DNA of 38,471 nucleotides from Accumulibacter sp. GTDB taxonomy: Bacteria; Pseudomonadota; Gammaproteobacteria; Burkholderiales; Rhodocyclaceae. Positions within the stretch are counted from its first letter, which is position 1, and every line of letters begins with the position of its first letter. The DNA lies in assembly GCF_016789985.1 (NCBI RefSeq), contig NZ_JAEUOL010000008.1:1-38471 (forward strand), written 5' to 3'. The notes under the pieces are model-generated. The model ran no database searches and was not told the origin of the DNA. It worked only from the letters and a program-made list of their open reading frames with translations. A program made the position numbers and the translations under genes. Below are positions 33,443 through 38,471 of the stretch, piece after piece.

Positions 33443-34054
33443 TCAGGCGCGTTTGCGCCCGGTGATCATCGCCCGGACGAGATTCTCGCGGTGCAGCAGA
33501 CTCTCCCACAGAACGCCGACCAAGTGCCCGGCGATCAGCAGCAGGGTGAAGTTGGTGGCAACCTCATGCGCCTCCTTGATCCAGTCGATCAGCGCCTCGC
33601 TGCTCCCGACGAGCAGTCCGGCGAACGGCCCCAGCCCCTGGTCGGCAGCGTACAGCGCCAGGCCAGTAAAGACCGTCGCGGTCAGACCGAGGAGCAGTGC
33701 GACGATCATCGCTCCACCCGCCGGGTTGTGTCCCAGGTAGCGGCGGGCACGCAGCGTCAGCACCTCCCTCAGATAGGCGAGGACCACTGGTGGACTGAAA
33801 ACGAAGTCGCTGAAGCGGGCGTGGGACGATCCGACAAAACCCCACAGCAGGCGAAACGACAGCAGACCGGCAATCGTGTAACCCGCCGAAACGTGGACGA
33901 ATTGCATCACTTCGCCGTCGAAGCGATCGGCCAGCCCTTCGAACAACTCGCCCTCGGAAAACCAGGCGGCGCAGAAACCAAGCAGTAGGGTCCAATGGAA
34001 CAGACGGACCAGGGGGTCCCAGACGGGAAGCTCATCGACATCGTTCACAGGCAT
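33443..34054 (-). CDS. Cytochrome b561 family protein
   Basis: This is a 203-residue inner-membrane diheme cytochrome b of the bacterial b561 / Ni,Fe-hydrogenase b-subunit type. Four membrane segments carry histidines that fit the two hemes: H20 (RLFHWTLLL), H54 (QFVHVSAGY), H163 (KEAHEVATN) and H177 (IAGHLVGVL). It starts at ATG 34054 with GGTGA upstream; an in-frame GTG at 34063 is less likely. It lies downstream of a PepSY gene on the same strand, but a strong terminator stands between them, so readthrough or a separate promoter must supply it. Confidence 0.88.
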   Translation of the reverse strand: MPVNDVDELPVWDPLVRLFHWTLLLGFCAAWFSEGELFEGLADRFDGEVMQFVHVSAGYTIAGLLSFRLLWGFVGSSHARFSDFVFSPPVVLAYLREVLTLRARRYLGHNPAGGAMIVALLLGLTATVFTGLALYAADQGLGPFAGLLVGSSEALIDWIKEAHEVATNFTLLLIAGHLVGVLWESLLHRENLVRAMITGRKRA

Positions 34055-34065
34055 CGAAATCACCG

Positions 34066-34095
34066 AAAAAAACCTCTCTGCCGGCAGCAGAGAGG
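34066..34095 (-). terminator. Rho-independent terminator between the PepSY and cytochrome b561 genes
   Basis: On the minus strand CCTCTCTGC and GCAGAGAGG form a perfect nine-base stem with the five-base loop TGCCG, followed by TTTTTTT at 34072-34066. It sits 44 bases past the PepSY stop and only 11 bases before the cytochrome ATG. Confidence 0.88.
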
Positions 34096-34139
34096 TGAAG
34101 GAGGGAATCAGGACGTTCAGGACCTAGCAGGGCTGGTGC

Positions 34140-34472
34140 TCACTTGCTTTCTTCAGAGATCAGCGCACCGGTCTTGATTTCATAATGCACTTCCCACTTC
34201 TTGCCGTCGCTGCCGTTGATCTTCACTTCCCAGGTCTGCTTGCCCTTCTTGGTATCCTGATAGGCCTTGGTGACTTCGCCCGGGTGCGCCTTGACGGCCA
34301 TCTCGACCGCCTGTTCCTTGGTGATTTCGCGTGCCGGAGCAGCCGCGGTGGCAACCGGTGTTGCACCGGGCGGCGTGGTTGCCGCCTTGCTGTCGGCAGC
34401 GGAAGTGGTGCCGGCCAGGCTGGCGGCAATGATCAGGAAAGCGGCGGAGCAGAAGGTGACTGGCTTGTTCAT
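34140..34472 (-). CDS. Exported PepSY-domain protein
   Basis: The 110-residue protein has a signal peptide (about 1-25, cleavage near TSAAD) and a low-complexity Ala/Pro/Thr linker to about residue 48. A PepSY domain follows: ITKEQAVEMAVKAHPGEVTKAYQDT and then the strand pair WEVKINGSDGKKWEVHYEI. PepSY proteins are periplasmic and often accompany cytochrome b561 genes; the association suggests a redox or stress response role. ATG 34472 is the natural start. Confidence 0.88.
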   Translation of the reverse strand: MNKPVTFCSAAFLIIAASLAGTTSAADSKAATTPPGATPVATAAAPAREITKEQAVEMAVKAHPGEVTKAYQDTKKGKQTWEVKINGSDGKKWEVHYEIKTGALISEESK

Positions 34473-34588
34473 TCGATAGGTCTTTCGTCAAGAATGGCAG
34501 GAAAACTGGATTCAATGGAATGTGGGCCTGCGGTTCGCCAACCGGCCGGCCGTCCCGTGCAAGGACGGACGCCGCAAGCACGGGCGAG

Positions 34589-34621
34589 ACTTTAGGACGC
34601 CAAGCTTAAGCGAGTCTTAGC
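34589..34621 (-). promoter_or_regulatory. Possible QseB/PmrA-type box and promoter for the PepSY gene
   Basis: CTTAAG (34605-34610), five bases, and CTTAGC (34616-34621) resemble the CTTAA-N5-CTTAA direct repeat bound by QseB/PmrA-type OmpR-family regulators. On the minus strand a weak TAAAGT (34594-34589) lies ten bases downstream, so the box would occupy the -35 region. The predicted leader is about 110 bases. PepSY-b561 pairs are often under such two-component systems, which are not in this window. Confidence 0.42.
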
Positions 34622-34655
34622 TCCTGGCTGCCCGTGGCGCAGGTCGCAACACGCC

Positions 34656-34964
34656 TCAGCGTGATCCGCTTTCCTCAACGCGGGCGCGCAGGTCATCCAG
34701 CTCTTCCAGCAAATCGGCCATCAGCGCCGCCAGTTCCGGCACGGCATCGAAGTCGCGCTCCAGTTGTCGCATACGCCGGGCGCGCCGCAGACTGGTGCTG
34801 GAGAAGCACCAGACGCCGGCAACACTCTCGGCGTGTGGAAAAAGCCCTTCCTCGATGTGCCGCAACAGCCAGGTCGGTTCGACGATACAGGCCGCCGCCA
34901 CCTGTTCAAGCGTCAGCCAACTGTTTTCCATCAGGCTGCCAATCAGGATCTCCTCGTCACGCAT
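34656..34964 (-). CDS. cbpM: Chaperone modulator CbpM
   Basis: CbpM binds the J domain of CbpA and inhibits its cochaperone and DNA-binding activity. The 102-residue protein has a MerR-like helical N-terminal half (SWLTLEQVAAACIVEPTWLLRHIEEG) and a coiled-coil C-terminal half (LMADLLEELDDLRARVEE), the family layout. It starts three bases after the cbpA stop with GGAGGG upstream, so the two are coexpressed. Confidence 0.9.
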   Translation of the reverse strand: MRDEEILIGSLMENSWLTLEQVAAACIVEPTWLLRHIEEGLFPHAESVAGVWCFSSTSLRRARRMRQLERDFDAVPELAALMADLLEELDDLRARVEESGSR

Positions 34965-34967
34965 GGC

Positions 34968-35930
34968 TTATACCCTCCCTTCCTGGCGCGGGTCGAAGGC
35001 CAGTTCGCGCGCCATGTTTTCATAAAGCGCTCGCGCCCTAGCTGTATTGGCCGGTGGCAGCACCACCTGGATGTCGAGCAGCAGGTCGCCCGCCGCACCG
35101 CCCTGCGAGACCGGAATACCCTTGCCGCGCACGCGCAACTGGCGGCCACTTTGCGCCCCCTCCGGAATGCGCACCTTGACACTGCCGGCCGGCAGATCGA
35201 CCGCCAGCACCGCACCCAGGGCCGCCTCCCAGGGGGTCACCGGCAGACTCAGGTGGAGATCCCGCCCCTGCACGCGATAGCGTGGATGTGGCCGGAAACG
35301 CACTTCGAGCAGCAGATCGCCGGGCGGCGCACCGCCGCCGCCCGGCGATCCCTGTCCGGCCAGGCGAATGATCTGCCCGGCATGGACGCCCTGCGGAATT
35401 TTCACGTTCAGCGTGCGCGTTTCCAGCGTCAGCCGCCCCTGCACATCACTGCGTGGCGCGCGCAGCGAGATCTGGCGGGTCGCGCCGGTGAACGCGTCCT
35501 CCAGATCGAGCAGCACCTTGGCATGATGATCCTCGCCGCGCGCCGCGAAGTGGGCGTGCTGGCCACCGCCGAAACCCGGCGCGCTGCCCATGCGGCCGAA
35601 CAACTCGGCGAAGAAATCGGAAAAATCGGTCGCCTCGCCCGGCGAGAAACCGCGCCCCGAGAACTCGAAGCCGGCGTCCCAGTCGGGTGGCGGGTGAAAC
35701 TCCTGGCCCGGCTGGTAGCCACGTCCCAACTGGTCGTAGGCGACACGCTTCTCGGGGTCCGAGAGCACCGCGTTGGCTTCGTTGAGTTCCTTCATGCGCG
35801 CTTCGGCGTCGGCCTCCTTCGACACGTCCGGATGATACTTGCGCGCCAGCTTGCGAAAGGCCTTCTTGATGTCATCCGCCGTGGCCTCGCGCGGCACGCC
35901 CAGAATCTGATAATAATCCTTGAATTCCAT
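34968..35930 (-). CDS. cbpA: DnaJ-class cochaperone CbpA
   Basis: CbpA is a J-domain cochaperone for DnaK that also binds curved DNA in E. coli. The 320-residue protein has an N-terminal J domain (1-70, with HPD at 33-35), a Gly/Phe-rich linker (about 75-135: DWDAGFEFSGRGFSPGEATDF) and two C-terminal substrate-binding beta domains (about 140-310), without the zinc fingers of DnaJ. ATG 35930 is used; an in-frame extension upstream does not match the family start. It is divergent from the Hsp20 pair across 152 bases. Confidence 0.94.
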   Translation of the reverse strand: MEFKDYYQILGVPREATADDIKKAFRKLARKYHPDVSKEADAEARMKELNEANAVLSDPEKRVAYDQLGRGYQPGQEFHPPPDWDAGFEFSGRGFSPGEATDFSDFFAELFGRMGSAPGFGGGQHAHFAARGEDHHAKVLLDLEDAFTGATRQISLRAPRSDVQGRLTLETRTLNVKIPQGVHAGQIIRLAGQGSPGGGGAPPGDLLLEVRFRPHPRYRVQGRDLHLSLPVTPWEAALGAVLAVDLPAGSVKVRIPEGAQSGRQLRVRGKGIPVSQGGAAGDLLLDIQVVLPPANTARARALYENMARELAFDPRQEGRV

Positions 35931-36002
35931 GCCTCGTCCTCGATCTGCAGAGCCAGAGATAAACGATAGCAAATAGTGCCGCGACCGTGACAAATCAAGA
36001 TA

Positions 36003-36029
36003 TTGAAGTTCGCCGCACCGCCCCCACGT
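36003..36029 (+). promoter_or_regulatory. Sigma32-like heat-shock promoter for the Hsp20 genes
   Basis: TTGAAG (36003-36008), a 13-base spacer and CCCCACGT (36022-36029) match the RpoH consensus CTTGAA-N(11-16)-CCCCATNT at most positions. The predicted start near 36036 leaves a leader of about 47 bases before the Hsp20 ATG. Confidence 0.68.
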
Positions 36030-36082
36030 AGGCAGTCAAGCGCCACCCCTGGCGCCTCTCACCAACCGATGGAGGATTCGAC

Positions 36083-36517
36083 ATGATGTACCGCTCCCTA
36101 TTTCCCCGCGATGCGCTGGCGGAACTGGATCGGCTGCAACGCGAGATGCAGCAGACTTTCCGTCTGTCGCCCAGCATTCGCGGCATCGCCCGCGGCGGCT
36201 TTCCGGCCATGAACGTCGGCGGCACCCAGCAGTCTGTCGAGATCTACGCTTTCGCACCGGGCATCGACCCGGCGACACTCGACGTGCAGATCGAGAAGGG
36301 CGTGCTCACCGTTGCCGGTGAGCGCAAGCTGACCGCACCCGGCGAAGACGCCACCGTGCATATCGACGAACGTTTCGCCGGCCGCTTCCGGCGGGTCGTC
36401 ACACTGCCCGACGACATCGATCCCGCTGCGGTCGACGCCAAGTATCGCGACGGCGTGCTGCGCATCAGCATCGCCCGCAAGCAGTCGGCACAGCCACGCC
36501 GCATCACCATTCAGTAA
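36083..36517 (+). CDS. Small heat shock protein Hsp20, first of two
   Basis: The 144-residue protein is an alpha-crystallin-type holdase that keeps unfolding proteins soluble for DnaK-dependent refolding. The alpha-crystallin domain spans about 45-140, with FAPGIDPATLDVQIEKGVLT and the C-terminal motif YRDGVLRISIARK. The N-terminal arm (MMYRSLFPRDALAELDRLQR) is amphipathic. ATG 36083 is seven bases after GGAGG; the second Met is an alternative by one codon. A C-terminal IxI-like motif (ITIQ) is present. A second, different Hsp20 gene follows after 12 bases. Confidence 0.93.
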   Translation: MMYRSLFPRDALAELDRLQREMQQTFRLSPSIRGIARGGFPAMNVGGTQQSVEIYAFAPGIDPATLDVQIEKGVLTVAGERKLTAPGEDATVHIDERFAGRFRRVVTLPDDIDPAAVDAKYRDGVLRISIARKQSAQPRRITIQ

Positions 36518-36529
36518 GGAGGATCGAAC

Positions 36530-36904
36530 ATGTCCGACAACAACGCAGTCAAGAAACAGGCGAGCGGCGACGAGGCGGCCCTGCTGCCGCCGGTCGACGT
36601 CATCGAGGATGCGTCGGGAATCACGCTCTACGCTGACCTGCCCGGCGTCCCGAAGGACAAGCTGCACCTGCAGGTGGAAGCCGACACGCTGACCATCGAA
36701 GGCGAGATCGATCTCGAAATGCCTGCCGGCATGGAGGCCAGCCACGCCGAGGTCAACCTGCCGCGCTACCGGCGCGTGTTCACCCTGTCCAAGGAACTCG
36801 ACGCCAACAAGGTCGGCGCCGAGTTCAGCCAAGGAGTGCTCAAGCTGACCATCCCGAAGGCCGAGCACGCGCAACCACGCAAGGTCGAAGTCAAAATCCT
36901 CTAG
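36530..36904 (+). CDS. Small heat shock protein Hsp20, second of two
   Basis: This is a 124-residue Hsp20-family protein. The alpha-crystallin domain covers about 20-122 and contains LYADLPGVPKDKLHLQVEAD and the end motif FSQGVLKLTIPKAE. Unlike the first copy it has a short charged N-terminal arm (MSDNNAVKKQASGDEAA), so the two may form mixed oligomers with different client contacts. AAGGAGGA precedes ATG 36530. The gene ends 11 bases before a strong GC hairpin. Confidence 0.93.
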   Translation: MSDNNAVKKQASGDEAALLPPVDVIEDASGITLYADLPGVPKDKLHLQVEADTLTIEGEIDLEMPAGMEASHAEVNLPRYRRVFTLSKELDANKVGAEFSQGVLKLTIPKAEHAQPRKVEVKIL

Positions 36905-36915
36905 ACCACCCATGC

Positions 36916-36938
36916 CGCCGGCCGCCATGCGGCCGGCG
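36916..36938 (+). terminator. GC-rich hairpin terminating the Hsp20 operon
   Basis: GCCGGCCGC (36917-36925) and GCGGCCGGC (36929-36937) form a perfect nine-base stem with the loop CAT, extendable by one C-G pair. Only GATCTTCT follows, so the T-run is weak. Confidence 0.6.
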
Positions 36939-37029
36939 ATCTTCTGCCGGCGAAGGGCTTCCCTTTGAGCGGCAAACAAGTCCGGCTGCTGGTCCGCGGC
37001 AGGCGCAATGGCGCATAATCACTCCTGCC

Positions 37030-37656
37030 ATGAGCGAACAAACGACCCCCTGGACCAGTCCTCCTCCCGGACGCGGCGCAGCAGCGGGCCGACGAAATCC
37101 GCCTCTTCCACGCCGAACCGGCATGCCTCGAGGCGGCCGGCGTGCTCGGCCTCAGCGAAACCAACAGCAGGCGCTGACCGCCTACCACGAAACGCTGCTC
37201 GTCCTCTAAGCCGGCGACTACGACATCGACCACGACAAGTGCAGCCGCCAGCTCTCGCTCGGCCTGCGCATCGCCTCCTTCCTCGGCGCCCTAGTGCTGG
37301 CGGCCAGCGTCTTCTTGCTCTTCTAGCAGTTCTGTGGTCACTTTGGCGAAATGGCGCAGCTCGCCATCCTGGTCGGCACCACGCTCGCTGCCCTCGGCCT
37401 GACGGTCCGGCTGCAAGGGCACGACGCCAGCGGCTACTTCAGCAAGCTGGCCGCCTTGGTCGATCTGTGGGCCATCCACGACTGGCTGGGCAGCCAGCGC
37501 AAGGCGGTCGACGAGAAGTATGACTTCCGCCATTCGCAGCTCATTTTCGTCTTTGCCCGACTGCTGCGCGAGGGGATGATCGGCAAACAGGATCTGGCCA
37601 GACTGACCGAAGAGAAGCGACGGCTGATCCGTACCCTGGCTTTTGGCTTCGCCTGA
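37030..37656 (+). pseudogene. Decayed, rearranged membrane-protein gene (DUF2157-like remnant)
   Basis: From ATG 37030 the reading MSEQTTPWTSPPP shifts frame near 37069 (to ADEIRLFHAEPACLEAAGVLG) and shifts back near 37160 (to QQALTAYHETLLVL). It then meets TAA at 37207 and TAG at 37324 in one frame, between which DYDIDHDKCSRQLSLGLRIA and a hydrophobic segment remain readable. The last part, from ATG 37351 to 37656, is open and joins a second hydrophobic stretch to an unrelated-looking tail (DWLGSQRKAVDEKYDFRHSQ). The front resembles DUF2157-type membrane proteins of betaproteobacteria; the join after KLAALV looks like an internal deletion. Two frameshifts and two stops make a working gene very unlikely. 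The open tail could still be expressed. Confidence 0.75.
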
Positions 37657-37687
37657 TCGGAAAAGGTGCTTTGCAGCCCGGCAAACG

Positions 37688-37717
37688 TTGCGCCGCATCA
37701 TCTGAATTCGGTATGAT
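37688..37717 (+). promoter_or_regulatory. Candidate promoter for the enolase gene
   Basis: TTGCGC (37688-37693) and TATGAT (37712-37717, five of six) are spaced by 18 bases, giving a start near 37724 and a leader of about 50 bases. The -35 is weak. Confidence 0.5.
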
Positions 37718-37773
37718 CAGCGGGAGGATTTTCCAGCGCACTTTCCACCCAAACACTCCTACGGAGCTCGATC

Positions 37774-38471
37774 ATGGCAAAAGCCGAAAAGGTAAAGAAA
37801 GCGAAAAAAACCGAACAAGTCGAAGCAGTCGAACAGCTTGCGGAGGCAGCGCCCCCCCCCGAATTCGTCAAGATCACCAAGGTCGTCGGCCGGCAGATCC
37901 TCGACTCGCGCGGCAACCCGACAGTCGAGGTCGACATCACGCTCGACAACGGTTTCATGGCCCGCGCGGCGGTTCCGTCGGGCGCTTCGACCGGCGAGTT
38001 CGAAGCCTGCGAACTGCGCGACGGCGACAAGAAGGTCTATCTGGGCAAGGGCGTGCTGAAGGCCGTCGAATCAGTCAATACCAGGATCGCCAAGCTGCTC
38101 AAGGGCAAGAATCCGCTCAACCAGCGCGAACTCGACGAGGCGATGATCGCTCTCGACGGTACGCCGAACAAGTCCAGTCTCGGTGCCAACGCGATCCTCG
38201 GTGCTTCGATGGCGATCACCATGGCTGGTGCCAATGTCAGCAAGCTGCCGCTCTGGAAGTACATCGGCAAAATCCACAAGAACCGCGACTTCTCCTTGCC
38301 GACCCCGATGGCGAACATCATCAACGGCGGCAAGCACGCCGACAACCTGATCGACTTCCAGGAATTCATGATCATGCCGGTCGGTGCCGCGAGCTTCTCG
38401 GAAGGCCTGCGCTGGATCACCGAGGTCTTTCATGCCCTGAAGTCCATCCTCAAGAAGGGTGGGCACGTGAC
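37774..38471 (+). CDS. eno: Enolase with N-terminal extension, 3' truncated by the window
   Basis: Enolase converts 2-phosphoglycerate to phosphoenolpyruvate. ATG 37774 is seven bases after GGAG; 232 codons are visible before the edge. The family start appears only at residue 33 ([20 protein letters not shown]). Before it lies an extension rich in Lys, Glu, Ala and Pro ([20 protein letters not shown]...) ending in PPP, coded by nine Cs. No ATG, GTG or TTG occurs between the extension and the core, so it is part of the protein. [17 protein letters not shown] and [16 protein letters not shown] differ from the usual betaproteobacterial GASTGSREALELRDGD and NGGAHANNSLDIQEFM types. The active-site parts seen look intact, and the visible N-terminal domain has no gaps. 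Confidence 0.93.
   Translation, partial: MAKAEKVKKAKKTEQVEAVEQLAEAAPPPEFVKITKVVGRQILDSRGNPTVEVDITLDNGFMARAAVPSGASTGEFEACELRDGDKKVYLGKGVLKAVESVNTRIAKLLKGKNPLNQRELDEAMIALDGTPNKSSLGANAILGASMAITMAGANVSKLPLWKYIGKIHKNRDFSLPTPMANIINGGKHADNLIDFQEFMIMPVGAASFSEGLRWITEVFHALKSILKKGGHV
37852..37860 (+). repeat. C9 homopolymer inside the enolase extension
   Basis: Nine consecutive Cs encode three prolines at the junction between the N-terminal extension and the enolase core. A one-base slip would abolish the full-length protein. Confidence 0.9.

Noticed and set aside
37008..37523. Open frame of 171 codons over the decayed gene
   Set aside because: Its Arg/Pro-rich product is an off-frame reading; the recognisable protein remnants lie in the other two frames.

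Overview
The window looks like a chromosomal segment of a GC-rich betaproteobacterium, most likely of the Rhodocyclales (an Accumulibacter-like organism would fit, but the sequence alone cannot prove it). The grounds are the strong G/C preference at third codon positions, the gene orders miaB-ybeZ-ybeY-corC-lnt and glyQ-glyS-gmhB-plsC-ygjP-gloA, a zapA-6S RNA pair, and QseB/PmrA-style and sigma32-style control elements. No insertion sequence, integrase, CRISPR array, tRNA, rRNA or replication origin was seen.

Layout. 1-59: the first codons of acnB, leaving on the minus strand. 210-5876: an uncharacterised small protein, then tRNA modification (miaB), ribosome/RNA maintenance (ybeZ, ybeY), corC and the lipoprotein N-acyltransferase lnt, tightly packed and partly overlapping. 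6041-6301: a small exported protein. 6469-12474: both subunits of glycyl-tRNA synthetase, heptose bisphosphate phosphatase, a PlsC-type acyltransferase, a YgjP-type metalloprotein, glyoxalase I and an FmdE-like protein, with mostly coupled starts. 12613-15872: a four-gene coupled block (exported beta-propeller, exported NodB-fold protein, membrane di-iron fatty-acid hydroxylase family protein, SpoT-type HD hydrolase). This is the least explained functional unit in the window. 15984-18042: a lipoprotein and the ABC-F protein YbiT. 18094-18684 (minus): an exported coiled-coil protein. 19018-24974: thrH, purU, the ABC-F protein YheS, a bacteriohemerythrin and a membrane diguanylate cyclase.

25019-29061 (minus) is a vitamin B12 uptake unit, btuB-btuC-btuD, behind a clear cobalamin riboswitch and a TATAAT promoter; no btuF is present. 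Diverging from it are a ZapB-like small coiled-coil gene, zapA, 6S RNA and a strong terminator. 29995-33324 (minus) holds an SDR oxidoreductase, an acyl-CoA synthetase-type ligase and an alpha/beta hydrolase. 33443-34472 (minus) holds cytochrome b561 and a PepSY protein separated by a terminator. 34656-35930 (minus) is cbpA-cbpM, diverging from two Hsp20 genes with a sigma32-like promoter, so this is a small heat-shock island. 37030-37656 is a decayed membrane-protein gene, and from 37774 to the right edge runs an enolase with an unusual Lys/Ala/Pro-rich N-terminal extension, a C9 tract and an atypical sequence type.

Most of the window is housekeeping. The points that deserve a second look are the envelope/HD block at 12613-15872, the odd enolase and adjacent pseudogene, two probable leaderless starts (210 and 29146), the lack of any ATG/GTG/TTG start for lnt, the tetranucleotide repeat inside ybeY, and the control elements around acnB and the PepSY-cytochrome pair.
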